64,000 bases of DNA, taken from Myxococcus stipitatus (GTDB lineage: Bacteria > Myxococcota > Myxococcia > Myxococcales > Myxococcaceae). Numbering within the stretch: position 1 is the stretch's first letter; each line of letters opens with the position of its first letter. Of this stretch, positions 53,807 through 63,194 are shown in pieces. The position numbers and the translations under genes were made by a program. A model generated the notes under the pieces. That model was not told the origin of the DNA and did not search any database. It was given only the letters and a program-made list of their open reading frames with translations. The stretch is from positions 2,976,001-3,040,000 of the forward strand of contig NZ_CP102770.1 in assembly GCF_038561935.1 (NCBI RefSeq). The letters are read 5' to 3'.

Positions 53807-54592
53807 ATGGCCACACATCGCAGCGGCGCGGGGGACCCCGCCCGTACGCTGGAGCTTCTCTGGAGGAAGGACCTGCCCTCAGCGGGGCAGCGAGGCCCCA
53901 AGCCGGCGCTGAACGTCGACGCCATCATCGCCTCGGCGGTGGAGCTGGCGGACCGGGAGGGACTGGAGGCGCTGACCATGCGCAAGCTGGCCGAGCGGCT
54001 CTCGGTGGGCCCCATGACGCTCTACACCTATGTCCCTGGCAAGGCGGAGCTGGTGGACTTGATGCTCGACCAGCTCTACGCGGACATGCCGCGTCGCGCG
54101 CCCGACGAGGCTGGCTGGCGCGCGCGGCTCGAGGCGGTGGCCCGTGACAACCAGGCGCTCTACGAGCGGCACGCCTGGATGACCGACGTCGCGACCAGCC
54201 GTCCACCCCTGGGCCCTGGGCTGATGGCGAAGTACGAGTACGAGCTCGGCGCGCTGGAGGGGCTGGGCCTGGACGAGGTGGAGATGGATGCGGCGCTGAC
54301 GTTCGTGCTGGGCTTCGTCGAGTCCTCCGCGCGCGGCACGAGCCGCGCGCGCTCCGCCGCCGCCGAGACGGCGCGGACCGAGGAGTCCTGGTGGAAGGCG
54401 CACGAGCCGCTGCTGGCCCGCCTCATGGACCCGGCACGCTTTCCCCTGGCCTCGCGTGTGGGCTCCGCCGCGGGGGCTGCCCACGGCGCCGCCTACAGCC
54501 CGGACCATGCCTTCGGTTTCGGGCTGCAGCGCGTCCTCGATGGCCTGGGCACGCTCATCCAGTCCAGACAGTCGCGGAGACGGTCCCGCTGA
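53807..54592 (+). CDS. TetR/AcrR family regulator (TetR_C-type)
   Basis: 261 residues from ATG 53807. An extra 30 residues precede the DNA-binding domain, VDAIIASAVELADREGLEAL with TMRKLAERLSVGPMTLYTYV. The C-terminal domain (ELGALEGLGLDEVEMDAALT) matches the TetR_C branch of TetR-like repressors. Ligand unknown. It very likely binds the palindrome at 53753-53769. Confidence 0.88.
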   Translation: MATHRSGAGDPARTLELLWRKDLPSAGQRGPKPALNVDAIIASAVELADREGLEALTMRKLAERLSVGPMTLYTYVPGKAELVDLMLDQLYADMPRRAPDEAGWRARLEAVARDNQALYERHAWMTDVATSRPPLGPGLMAKYEYELGALEGLGLDEVEMDAALTFVLGFVESSARGTSRARSAAAETARTEESWWKAHEPLLARLMDPARFPLASRVGSAAGAAHGAAYSPDHAFGFGLQRVLDGLGTLIQSRQSRRRSR

Positions 54593-54613
54593 GGGGCGGC
54601 CCCCCTCGGTCCC

Positions 54614-57415
54614 TCACTGCACGACGGGCGCCTGCACGGAGGCCTTGGCCTTCTTCGCCGCGCCCGCGAAGTCGCCCGCCTTCACCCGGGTGACCTTCGG
54701 CCAGGACAGGTGCCGCGACATCGCCTGACGCACGTCCTCCGGCTTGAGCCTGGCGAGCTGCTCTTCCACCCCCGCGTCGAACGAGAGCGTGCGCCCCAGG
54801 TACAGATACCAGGCCAGCTTGGATGCAAGGCCACCGTTCTTGGCGCGTGCTGTCCGCCGGTACTCCAGCAGTCCCGAGCGGGCTTTCTCCAGCTCCTCGG
54901 CCGAATAGCCCTTCTCGAGCGCGCTCGTCACTTCCTCGCGCATCGCCGACTCCAGCCGGTCCGCGTTCTCCGGCGCGGAGATGGCGAAGGTGGTGAACGT
55001 GCCCACCGCGTCCAGGTCGCTCGCGCCGAGGCTGCTGGAGACGCTGTAGGACAGGCCGTCCTTCTGACGGATGCGCGTGGCCAGCCGTGAGTTGAGGAAC
55101 CCGCCGCCCAGCACGAAGTTGCCCAGCATCAGCGCCGGCCAGTCCGCGTCGTCCTCGCGGAGCTGGAGCGACTGTCCCGCGAAGTAGAACGCGTTGGCCT
55201 TGTCCGGCGTCTCCAGCGCGACGGCCTGGGGCGCCATGTCGGCGAACACCTCCGGAACGCGCTGGTACGCCGCCGGGCTCTTCCAGTCGTTGAACAGCTT
55301 GCCGGACAGCGCGACGATTTCCTTCGGCTCGAAGTCTCCCACCACCGCGAGCTCCGCGTGCGAGCCCCCGTAGAACGCCTTGTGGAAGGCGCGCGCCTGC
55401 TCGAGCGTGGCGTCCTTCGCCCCGGCGATGCTCTCCTCGAGCGTGGGCACATGGTGCGGATGCCCCTTCGGGTAGTGGCCCCTCAGCACCCGCCACAGCG
55501 CGATGTTGCCCTGCGTCCGTGGCTCGCTGCGCTGCGCCTCCAGGCCCGCCAGCCGCTCCTGCTTGAGGAGGGCGAACTCCTTCTCGTCGAACGCGGGCTC
55601 GCGTAGCACCTCCGCCACCAGCTCCATCGCCTTGAGCAGGCTGGCGCGCGGGCACTCGACGTACACCGAGGCCCCCTCGAGTCCGCCCCCCACCGACACG
55701 CGTGCCTTCAGCTGGTCGAGCGCGTCCTGGAGCTGCTGCCGCGTGCGCTTCTTCGAGCCGCGCATCAGCATCTTGCCCGCGTATACCGCCGCGTCCGACT
55801 TCCCGTTCAGCGCGGCCTCGGTTCCCCAGTGGAAGTAGAGCGCCGCGTTCACCATCTCTCCGCGCGTCTTCTTCGGCAGCAGCGCGTACTTCATTCCGCC
55901 GGTGAGCTCTCCGCGCTGCACGCGCGCCTCCACGTTGGCGGGGGAGGGGTCGAACGCCTCGCCCTGCGCCACCGCGGCGCTTCCCTTGTAACCTTCCAGC
56001 ACCTTCGGCAGGTCCACGGGCGCCGGCATCTCCGCGCGCTCCGGCTTCGCGGTCGGGATGAACGTGCCCAACGTCCGGTTGGAAGGCTTGAGATAGGTCT
56101 CGGCCACCCGCATGACGTCGGCGACCGTGACGGCGCCGATGCGGTCTCGCTGCAGGAACATCAGGCGCCAGTCGCCCGTGGCGGCCCACTCGGACAGGCT
56201 GATGGCGGAGCGCTCCGAGTTGTTCAGCCGCAACTCCAACGCCTTGAGGTGGTCCGTCTTCGCGCGAGTGACCTCTTCCTCGGTGAAGGGCGTGCGCGCG
56301 GCCTCTTCCACCGTCTTCACCAACGCCTCCCGCGCGGGCTCCACCGGTTGGCCCGCGCGCAGGTCCGCCGCGAAGGTGATGAGGCCCGGGTCGCGGAGCT
56401 GGAAGCCGCGGGCGCCGACATTGACCGACTTCTTCGTCTCCACCAACGCCTTGTAGAGCCGGCCCGAGGGGGTATTGCCCAGCACCTCGGCCAACACGTG
56501 GATGGCGGCGAAGTCCGGGTGGCCGCCCTCGGGGACGTGGTATGCGCTGGCGACGACGGGGATGTCGCCCACGCGGCGCAGCGTCACCTCGCGCTCACCA
56601 TCCTGCGTGGGCTCCACCGTGTACGTCGCGGGGATGGGCTCGGCGGGTTTCTTCAGCTTGCCGAAGGTGCCTTGGATGAGGCTCAGGGCCTTCGCTTCGT
56701 CGAAGTGGCCCGCCACCACCAGCATCGCGTTATCCGGTCGGTAGTACTTCCGGTAGAACGCCTGGAGCCGCTCGATGGGCACGTTCTCCAGGTCGGACCG
56801 CGCGCCGATGGTCGACCTGCCGTAGCCGTGCCAGTGGTAGGCGGCGCTGAGGATGCGCTTGAAGAGGATGCCGCGCACGTTGTTCTCGCCCGCCTCGAAC
56901 TCGTTGCGGACCACCGTCATCTCGCTGTCGAGGTCCTTCTTCGAGACGAAGCTGTTGACCATGCGGTCGGCCTCGAACGACAGCGTCCAGCGCAGGTTCT
57001 CGTCCGAGGCGGGCAGCGTCTCGAAGTAGTTGGTGCGGTCCAGCGAGGTGGTGCAATTGAAGCGGGCGCCGCGCTCGGTGAGCGCCTGGGGCACGTTCTT
57101 CGTCGTCGGGGTGCCCTTGAGGAGCAGGTGCTCCAGCAGGTGGGCCATGCCTGATTCGCCATAACCCTCGTGTTTGCTTCCCACGAAGTACGTCACGTTC
57201 ACCGTGACGGTGGGCTTCGTCGGGTCCGGGAAGAGGAGCACGCGCAGGCCATTGGGCAGGCGATACTCGGTGATGCCTTCCACACTCGTCACGGGGGTGA
57301 GCGCCGGGCCGCGAGCCTTGGCGGAGGGAGCGGGGGCGGGGGACTGGGCCCACACCGGTGCGGTGGCCAGCAGCAGCAGGGACGCCCATGGGGAAAGCGG
57401 GAGACGACGCTTCAT
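54614..57415 (-). CDS. M16 family zinc metallopeptidase (fused two-subunit form)
   Basis: 933 residues from ATG 57415. Signal peptide: LSPWASLLLLATAPVWAQ. N-terminal M16 unit with the inverted zinc motif HLLEH (92-96) and MTVVRNEFEAGENN (downstream Glu). A second M16 unit begins about residue 495 (GGMKYALLPKKTRGEMVNAA) and lacks HxxEH, as in two-domain processing peptidases where the second half is structural. It acts in the periplasm or envelope on short peptides. Standalone. Confidence 0.9.
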   Translation of the reverse strand: MKRRLPLSPWASLLLLATAPVWAQSPAPAPSAKARGPALTPVTSVEGITEYRLPNGLRVLLFPDPTKPTVTVNVTYFVGSKHEGYGESGMAHLLEHLLLKGTPTTKNVPQALTERGARFNCTTSLDRTNYFETLPASDENLRWTLSFEADRMVNSFVSKKDLDSEMTVVRNEFEAGENNVRGILFKRILSAAYHWHGYGRSTIGARSDLENVPIERLQAFYRKYYRPDNAMLVVAGHFDEAKALSLIQGTFGKLKKPAEPIPATYTVEPTQDGEREVTLRRVGDIPVVASAYHVPEGGHPDFAAIHVLAEVLGNTPSGRLYKALVETKKSVNVGARGFQLRDPGLITFAADLRAGQPVEPAREALVKTVEEAARTPFTEEEVTRAKTDHLKALELRLNNSERSAISLSEWAATGDWRLMFLQRDRIGAVTVADVMRVAETYLKPSNRTLGTFIPTAKPERAEMPAPVDLPKVLEGYKGSAAVAQGEAFDPSPANVEARVQRGELTGGMKYALLPKKTRGEMVNAALYFHWGTEAALNGKSDAAVYAGKMLMRGSKKRTRQQLQDALDQLKARVSVGGGLEGASVYVECPRASLLKAMELVAEVLREPAFDEKEFALLKQERLAGLEAQRSEPRTQGNIALWRVLRGHYPKGHPHHVPTLEESIAGAKDATLEQARAFHKAFYGGSHAELAVVGDFEPKEIVALSGKLFNDWKSPAAYQRVPEVFADMAPQAVALETPDKANAFYFAGQSLQLREDDADWPALMLGNFVLGGGFLNSRLATRIRQKDGLSYSVSSSLGASDLDAVGTFTTFAISAPENADRLESAMREEVTSALEKGYSAEELEKARSGLLEYRRTARAKNGGLASKLAWYLYLGRTLSFDAGVEEQLARLKPEDVRQAMSRHLSWPKVTRVKAGDFAGAAKKAKASVQAPVVQ

Positions 57416-57793
57416 GCGGTCCTCTTGGCGACAGGAAGGAGAAGGCGCTTCTAACCCGCCACGTGACGGGGGCCATCCCGGTACCCGCGAATCGAACAGC
57501 CGTTCAGGACGATTCGACGACGGGCGTGACAATGAAAAGGCAACCATCTCGCTCCGGAACGACCCGGGCGACACATCCCCTTTGATTGAACAGGCCGATG
57601 ACGCGGTCCGTGAGACGAAGAAGCGGACGGAGCGCGGTGCCGTGCTTCTCGAGGGGCCCTGGTGCGAGTCCTGCCGCACCAGGGCGATGAATGACAACGA
57701 CACAGCATGAGACGCAGTGTCGCTGAAGTGTTTGCCTCCGGGTGTGAGATGGCTATAGTCCCGGCCTCTCTTGAGTCCTCAGGAAACTCTCCG
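57416..57793. other. Intergenic region between divergent genes
   Basis: About 380 bp between the divergent M16 and DUF3291 genes. No ORF with protein character is seen. Confidence 0.4.
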
Positions 57794-58300
57794 ATGACCA
57801 CTCCCCGCTATCACGTGGCCCAGCTGGCGATTTCGCTGGCGCGCGAGCCGCTCGATCATCCCCTGATGCAAGACTTTGTCTCGCAGCTCCGTCCGGTGAA
57901 CGAGCTGGCGGACCGCTCGCCCGGATTCGTCTGGCGGCTCCAGACCGACGCGGGCAATGCCACGGGGGTTCGCGGGTACGACAATCCGCTCATCCTCCTG
58001 AACATGTCCACGTGGGAGTCCGTCGAGACACTCTTCGACTTTGTCTATCGCAGCGAGCACGTCGTGCCCTTCCGGGAGCGCAGGAAGTGGTTCCTCCCCG
58101 TCGAAGGCCCGCCGTACGTGCTCTGGTGGGTCCCCGCCGGGCACCAGCCCACCGTCCTCGAGGCCAAGGAGCGCCTGGAGCGCCTCCACCGGGAAGGCCC
58201 GTCCCCCGAGGCCTTCGACTTCCGGCACCGCTTCCCCGCCCCCGACCAGCAGCCCCCGCCGATGACTTCCCCGGGGCAGCAGAAGACCGACGCGGCCTGA
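57794..58300 (+). CDS. DUF3291 family protein
   Basis: 168 residues from ATG 57794. The N-terminus YHVAQLAISLAREPLDHPLM and SPGFVWRLQTDAG are characteristic, with ILLNMSTWESVETLFDFVYR and FVPV-like GPPYVLWWVPAGHQPTV. The fold is probably a dimeric alpha-beta barrel, as in small monooxygenases. Function unknown. First of three small genes in the same direction. Confidence 0.85.
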   Translation: MTTPRYHVAQLAISLAREPLDHPLMQDFVSQLRPVNELADRSPGFVWRLQTDAGNATGVRGYDNPLILLNMSTWESVETLFDFVYRSEHVVPFRERRKWFLPVEGPPYVLWWVPAGHQPTVLEAKERLERLHREGPSPEAFDFRHRFPAPDQQPPPMTSPGQQKTDAA

Positions 58301-58357
58301 GACCCGCCGCGCAATTCCAGACGACGCATCACGTCAGCCCTTGGAGCACGGCGCACC

Positions 58358-58780
58358 ATGTCAGGCATCATCGAACTGAGTCAGCGGGAGGTCCTTGAAT
58401 TTCATCGCGTGCTCGAAGCCTGGCTGAGAGGCGCATTGCCTCACTCGGCCGCGGAGGCCTCGCGCATGGAAGACGCCTTCGGCTCCCGCTGCGTGCTCGT
58501 GGCCCCCGGAGGTGTGGTCGAGGAGAAGGCCGTGCTGATGGCCCGGCTCTTCCAGGCCCACGGCTCCAGGCCCGACATGGAAATCACCATCGACCAGTTC
58601 GCGCCGGTGTGGACGCGCGAGGACGTGGCCCTCGTGAGCTACATCGAGTGGCGGAAGTCGGGCGGACAGACGACGGGCCGTTACGCCAGCGTGTTGTTCC
58701 AAGCGGCGCCCCAGGCCCCCGCCGGTGTCCACTGGCTGCACATCCACGAGACGTGGATGGCGGCACACGGCCCCCGCTAG
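58358..58780 (+). CDS. SnoaL/NTF2-like protein (DUF4440-type)
   Basis: 140 residues from ATG 58358. The sequence ELSQREVLEFHRVLEAWLRG and SRPDMEITIDQFAPVWTRED, then HWLHIHETWMA fit the cone-like NTF2 fold. It may bind a small ligand or have an accessory role. It is not obviously tied to a pathway and lies 57 bp after DUF3291. Confidence 0.75.
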   Translation: MSGIIELSQREVLEFHRVLEAWLRGALPHSAAEASRMEDAFGSRCVLVAPGGVVEEKAVLMARLFQAHGSRPDMEITIDQFAPVWTREDVALVSYIEWRKSGGQTTGRYASVLFQAAPQAPAGVHWLHIHETWMAAHGPR

Positions 58781-58805
58781 AACCCCTGATGCCAAGGAGC
58801 CCTCC

Positions 58806-59249
58806 GTGAGACTCACGGCGCTGGCCGAGTTCGAGCTGAGCTACACCTGGATGGAATACATGGACTTCGCCCCGGGAGGCCAATACCTCGCGATCGTCGA
58901 CGGGGTCTTCCGCGGCGAGAGGCTCGCGGGCGAGGTGCGCTTCCTGAATGTGCCCGTGAAGCGGCCCGACAACGTGAACATGCCCGCGCTCAAGGGCGTG
59001 CTCACCACCTCGTCCGGCGCGAAAGTGTTCGTGGAGATGGCGGGTGTCTCGCTGCTGCGCGCCGCCGACGCGGCGCGGGTCTGCACCGCCTCTGTCCTGT
59101 TCCGCAGCGCGAACGCGGACTTCGCCTGGCTGAACAACGCCTTCGGGCTGATGGAGGGCGTCCTGGATGCCTCCAACACGGCTCGGGGCCGCATCTTCCT
59201 CTGCGAGAACACCGTGGGCCTGGACGACAGCCCCGCCCACGGTCGCTAG
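58806..59249 (+). CDS. DUF3237 family protein
   Basis: 147 residues from GTG 58806, with AAGGAG 6 bp upstream. The pattern EFELSYTWMEYMDF, GGQYLAIVDGVFRGERLAGE, FVEMAGVSLL and a second barrel half is that of DUF3237, a small beta-barrel family of unknown function. It lies 25 bp after the previous gene and so is in the same transcript. Confidence 0.8.
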   Translation: MRLTALAEFELSYTWMEYMDFAPGGQYLAIVDGVFRGERLAGEVRFLNVPVKRPDNVNMPALKGVLTTSSGAKVFVEMAGVSLLRAADAARVCTASVLFRSANADFAWLNNAFGLMEGVLDASNTARGRIFLCENTVGLDDSPAHGR

Positions 59250-59283
59250 GCCCGGCGGCTCAGGCCGCCTCCCGGCCGGGCCT
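59248..59283. terminator. Hairpin overlapping convergent gene ends
   Basis: AGGCCCGGC pairs with GCCGGGCCT, with an inner GGCGGC/GCCGCC stem, where the DUF3237 and decarboxylase genes converge 10 bp apart. It may serve both strands. No T-tract is present. Confidence 0.45.
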
Positions 59284-60783
59284 CAGCTCCGCGTCCACCT
59301 CGGCGCCCAAGCGGGACACGAGCCCTGGCAGGCTCTCGACATCCGCTTGCGTGGTGTTGTGGTTCACGATGCAGACCCGGAGCACGGCCATCCCGTCCAC
59401 CTCCGTGTGAGAGGGATACGCGGAGCCCCCGCGCTGCAACCGCAGGAGGACCTGCTTGTTGAGCGTGTTCAGGTAGTCGCGATGGGAGGCCGCGTCGGCC
59501 TCGAGGTCCGCTGGCACGTAGCGGAACGTGGTGATGCTCAGGTGCTGCGTCATCGCCTGGAGCCGTGGCTCGGCCCCGACGCGGGCATGCAGGTGGCGCG
59601 CGAGCAGGATGTCATCTCCAATCATCCGCGCGTAGCCGGACCTGCCCTCGCGTTGCAGGCACAGTCGGACCTTGAGCGCGCGCAGGCTGCGCGTCGTCTG
59701 CGGGCCCAGGTCCCGAAGCTGGAGCGTCTCCGGCCCCCCCAGGAGCGCCTGCTCATCGCTGGTCGCGTAGTAGGCCGCGCCCTGGTGGAACGTGTCGTAG
59801 AGCACGCGGCGGTCCCGCGTCAGCAGACACCCGACATCCGCGGGGATGTACATCCACTTGTGCGGGTCGATGGCCACCGAGTCCGCGGACCGCAGGGCCC
59901 GCAGCTCCGGGGGCGCGTCCGGTGACAGCACGGCGAAGCCACCGTAGGCCCCGTCCACGTGGAACCAGAGCCCGTAGCGCTCGCAGAGGGCGGCAATCTC
60001 GGGCAGCGCATCCACGGCGCCCGTGCCCGTCGTCCCCGCCGTCGCGACGACCATGAAGGGCTTGTTGCCAGCCTTCACGTCCGCCTGGAGCCGCGCCTCC
60101 AGCTCCGCGACCCGCATGCGCCCATCCCGGTCCGTGCCCACCTTCCGGAGGGCCCGGGACCCCAGCCCGCAGATGTTGACCGCGGACAGGATGCTCGTGT
60201 GCGACTCGCCGCTGGCATACATGCACAGCCGCTCCCCCTGGCCGCCCGTCACGCCCTCGCCGCGCACGTCCCAGCCCGCGCGGGCGTGCAGCGCGGCGCG
60301 CACCGCGACGAGGTTCGCGAGGGAGCCACCGCCCAGGAACAGCCCACCACAGTCCGTGGGAAAGCCCACCAGCCGCGCGAGCCAGCGCACCGTCTGCGCC
60401 TCCATCGACACCGTGATGGCGCAGGTGGGGTAGCTGGTGACGGGCGGGTTGACCACCGCGGCGAGCAGGTCCGCCAGGGCCCCCATGGGACTGGGTGAGC
60501 CCATGATGTACGCCCAGAAGCGGGGGTGCGCCGTGGAGACGGCGTTCTGGCTCAACAGCGACAAGGCCCGCGCCAGCACGTGCTCGGCCGGCGAGCCCTC
60601 CTCCGGGAACGTGTCCGCCGCCAGCAGGTCCTTGATTCGCGAAGCCGACTGCTCGGAGCGGAGGGGCCGCTCGCGCATGCCCTCCAGGTAGTCTCCGAGC
60701 TGGTCGATGAGCTGATGCCCCAGCGTCCGGAACTCGGCGGCGGACAAGGCGGCACTGGTGGCGCGCCCCCTGGGGTCCGTCAC
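59260..60783 (-). CDS. Group II PLP-dependent amino-acid decarboxylase
   Basis: 507 residues from GTG 60783, coupled to the upstream MBL gene by a GTGA overlap. PLP motifs: VAIDPHKWMYIPADVGC (Schiff-base Lys about residue 309), FHVDGAYGGFAVL (Asp), and TVSMEAQTVRWLARLVGF. It resembles aromatic-amino-acid and glutamate-type decarboxylases. Substrate is unknown. Placement in the cluster suggests it makes an amine or removes CO2 from an aminoacyl intermediate. Confidence 0.88.
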   Translation of the reverse strand: MTDPRGRATSAALSAAEFRTLGHQLIDQLGDYLEGMRERPLRSEQSASRIKDLLAADTFPEEGSPAEHVLARALSLLSQNAVSTAHPRFWAYIMGSPSPMGALADLLAAVVNPPVTSYPTCAITVSMEAQTVRWLARLVGFPTDCGGLFLGGGSLANLVAVRAALHARAGWDVRGEGVTGGQGERLCMYASGESHTSILSAVNICGLGSRALRKVGTDRDGRMRVAELEARLQADVKAGNKPFMVVATAGTTGTGAVDALPEIAALCERYGLWFHVDGAYGGFAVLSPDAPPELRALRSADSVAIDPHKWMYIPADVGCLLTRDRRVLYDTFHQGAAYYATSDEQALLGGPETLQLRDLGPQTTRSLRALKVRLCLQREGRSGYARMIGDDILLARHLHARVGAEPRLQAMTQHLSITTFRYVPADLEADAASHRDYLNTLNKQVLLRLQRGGSAYPSHTEVDGMAVLRVCIVNHNTTQADVESLPGLVSRLGAEVDAELRPGREAA

Positions 60784-61667
60784 GGGTGCGCCTCCGCGGC
60801 CTTGGCCAGCTCCGCGGCGACCGGGTTGGCGCCGGCGGTGATGAACGCCTCCAGGTAGTCGGTGGCCAGGTGCGCCTTCATCATCCGGACGAGCTCCGCC
60901 TTCGCCCCGTCATCCAGGGTGGGGCGACCCTTGGCGAGCTTGCGCACCGCGTCCCGGTAGGCGTGCAGGTAGCGCCGCTGGGCCTCCAGGCTCTCCCGAG
61001 GGGCCGCCGCCGCCTCGCCGTGCCCGGAGTAGAACGTCTTGCACGTGGACAGCTTCTTCTCGAGGAGGTCCAGGTTCTTCAGCCACAAGGCGGAGTGGCC
61101 ATCGTTCATGAACGAGTGCACGCCGTTGAAGATGATGTCGCCCAGGAAGGCCACCGGAGAGGCCGCGCCCACCACCCAGTAGCTGTCCCAGTGGGACTCG
61201 CCCTCACCCACCTCGCCCACGGTGAAGGGCACGCCATCGAAGGTCAGCGTCTCGCCGTCCTTGACGATGCGGTTGGGAAAGCGCCGCTTGGCGGGCCAAT
61301 CCTCGCCGAACACGGGCTTCCACTGCTTCTCCTTGGCGTCGTCGATGCGGTGGATGACCTGGTCCACGCCCCGGGTCGCGACCATGGGCACGTCCAGGCC
61401 CGCGGTGACCTCGAACCCGCCGTTGTAGTGGTCCGGGTGTCCGTGGGTGATGAGCAGGGCGACGAGCGGCTTGCCAATGGAATCAATCCTGGCCCGGAGC
61501 GCTCGCGCGTCGGAGACCCGCATCATCGAGTCGATGGCGACGACCGAGCGCGCCGTCTCGACGGCGAAGGCATTGGTGAACAACCCCTCACAGCCCGAGT
61601 TGACGACGTGGACCTTGAACGTGGCGGGGGCGGAGGGCGCGGGGGGCTTGCTGCTCTCGGGTTGCAT
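60780..61667 (-). CDS. Metallo-beta-lactamase-fold hydrolase
   Basis: 295 residues from ATG 61667. The MBL motif is LLITHGHPDHYNGG (HxHxDH); DIIFNGVHSF and TFYSGHGEAAA supply the remaining ligands. No signal peptide, so it is cytoplasmic. Substrates of the family include thioesters, lactones and glyoxalase products. It is 5 bp downstream of the desaturase and overlaps the decarboxylase start; it could release a thioester intermediate. Confidence 0.87.
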   Translation of the reverse strand: MQPESSKPPAPSAPATFKVHVVNSGCEGLFTNAFAVETARSVVAIDSMMRVSDARALRARIDSIGKPLVALLITHGHPDHYNGGFEVTAGLDVPMVATRGVDQVIHRIDDAKEKQWKPVFGEDWPAKRRFPNRIVKDGETLTFDGVPFTVGEVGEGESHWDSYWVVGAASPVAFLGDIIFNGVHSFMNDGHSALWLKNLDLLEKKLSTCKTFYSGHGEAAAAPRESLEAQRRYLHAYRDAVRKLAKGRPTLDDGAKAELVRMMKAHLATDYLEAFITAGANPVAAELAKAAEAHP

Positions 61668-61672
61668 GGGAT

Positions 61673-62809
61673 TCACCGGGGGGAGGAGGGCTCGGGGACC
61701 GCGGAGGCGGGCGGGGGGGCGGTGTCGGGAAGCGGGGTCGCGTTCGAGGCCATCTCCGAGAGCTCCCGGTAGAGGGCTCTGAGCCCCCTGGCGGGCTCGG
61801 GAGAGAGTCCGGACTTGCACAACAGCGCGCTCAGCAGGGGCAGGTCCACCGCGACCACGCCCGGAAACACGTGGTGCTCGCGGTGCAGCGTGCGCGGCAG
61901 GGTGCTGATGAAGAGGCGTGGAAGCAGTCCCAGTCGGGTGGAGCGCGCGTTGATGTTGAGGTCGTCCGACTCCAGCGTCCAGCGGTGCTCGGTCAGGTCC
62001 ATGAGCGTGAGAATCATGGGGTACACGGTGTACATGGGCAGCACCCACAACAGCAGGAAGGGGCGCCACAGATTGAAGTACGCCACGCAGGCCAGGGCCA
62101 CGGCGAAGAAGAGCAGCTTGATGCGCCGCTCCCGCTCCATCTCCGGGTCGTCCTTGAACGGGAGGAACAGGGCCCGCAGGTGGTTGTCCCGCCACTTGAG
62201 GGTGGTGTCTCCCTTCGGGGGCACGTAGTCCTGACGGCTGCGGAAGAAGTCGAGCCCGCTCAGGAGTCCCGCCTTGAGGCAGGTCCACACCAGGCGGCCC
62301 GGTGCGTAGGGACGCGTGGTGTCCCCGCGCAACTGCCGCCCCAGCCAGTTGGGGTCCTCCGCGGTGAACAGGTTCCGGTGGTGCAGCAGGTGCACCCGCC
62401 GCCACTGGACGAAGGACCAGGCCTCCGGATGGTGGAACATCACCAGGTTCGACAGCACCGTGCCCACGGCGACGTTGGCCTTGTGCGAGCGGAAGAGGCC
62501 GAAGTGGCTCGCGTCGTGGTTCAGGATGTACAGCGAATGCTGCCGCCCCGCGATGAAGATGATGGCGAGGAGCGTCACCAGCGGATGCTGGAAGTACGCC
62601 TCCGCCGCGAAGGCCAGCGCGATGGCTCCATAGACGACCGCGTAGAGCCAGACGCTGCGCCAGGGGCGGACCTTGTGCAGTGCGCGGACCTCCTGCCAGG
62701 CCTCCTTGGGAAGCAGGTGACTGGACTGGGTGCCAAGCACCGGCCATTCGCGCCCATCCTGGGGCGCGCGCTCAACCGCGCTGGATTCTGGTTGTGTCAT
62801 TCCATCCAT
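61673..62809 (-). CDS. Membrane fatty-acid desaturase
   Basis: 378 residues from ATG 62809; ATG 62800 is an alternative start. Three His boxes: NHDASHFGLF, RVHLLHHRNLF and LHREHHVFPG, the iron ligands of membrane desaturases/hydroxylases. Transmembrane stretches include VWLYAVVYGAIALAFAAEAY and LVTLLAIIFIAG, and LLWVLPMYTVYPMILTLMDL. It would introduce a double bond or hydroxyl on an acyl chain. A proline-rich tail follows. Confidence 0.9.
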   Translation of the reverse strand: MDGMTQPESSAVERAPQDGREWPVLGTQSSHLLPKEAWQEVRALHKVRPWRSVWLYAVVYGAIALAFAAEAYFQHPLVTLLAIIFIAGRQHSLYILNHDASHFGLFRSHKANVAVGTVLSNLVMFHHPEAWSFVQWRRVHLLHHRNLFTAEDPNWLGRQLRGDTTRPYAPGRLVWTCLKAGLLSGLDFFRSRQDYVPPKGDTTLKWRDNHLRALFLPFKDDPEMERERRIKLLFFAVALACVAYFNLWRPFLLLWVLPMYTVYPMILTLMDLTEHRWTLESDDLNINARSTRLGLLPRLFISTLPRTLHREHHVFPGVVAVDLPLLSALLCKSGLSPEPARGLRALYRELSEMASNATPLPDTAPPPASAVPEPSSPR

Positions 62810-62840
62810 CCGTTGCCAGGATGCCCCGTCTCAGGCCTGG

Positions 62841-63059
62841 TCAGACCTTCTCGCCCCGGGCCCGAGCCGCGCGCCGCAAGGCCACGCTGGTTCCGTGGAC
62901 GCCCCAGTTCTCGGGCTCGATCTCCTGGATGACGATGAAGGTGTGGCCAGGGTCCTTCTGCAGCACATCCACGAAGACCTGCGTGATGCGCTGGATGAGC
63001 TCCAGCTTCTTCTCGGTGGCGAGCTTGTCCCCGGTGAGCTGGACGTTGATGTATGGCAA
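62841..63059 (-). CDS. 4-oxalocrotonate tautomerase-like protein
   Basis: 72 residues from ATG 63059. Pro follows the initiating Met (MPYINVQLTG), the catalytic base of the 4-OT family, and IQRITQVFVDVLQKDPGHTF with VIQEIEPENWGV fits the fold. It forms hexamers in known cases. It lies 31 bp upstream of the desaturase on the same strand. Confidence 0.88.
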   Translation of the reverse strand: MPYINVQLTGDKLATEKKLELIQRITQVFVDVLQKDPGHTFIVIQEIEPENWGVHGTSVALRRAARARGEKV

Positions 63060-63194
63060 GGTTCGTTCCTCGGACAGGCGATGAGAGGGGAAGGCGCGCG
63101 AGAGACCATGACCCGGGCGGATGACAGGCCCATGACAGGCGAGTCTCCGCCAGGGCTCACGCGAGGTGATTCTGGGAGGGGCCGCGGCCCGGCA

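Noticed and set aside
60780-62747. A single 655-codon frame spanning the MBL and desaturase genes
   Set aside because: The upstream part is antisense-like noise in the wrong frame of the desaturase. The real MBL gene starts at 61667, and the desaturase has its own frame with His boxes.
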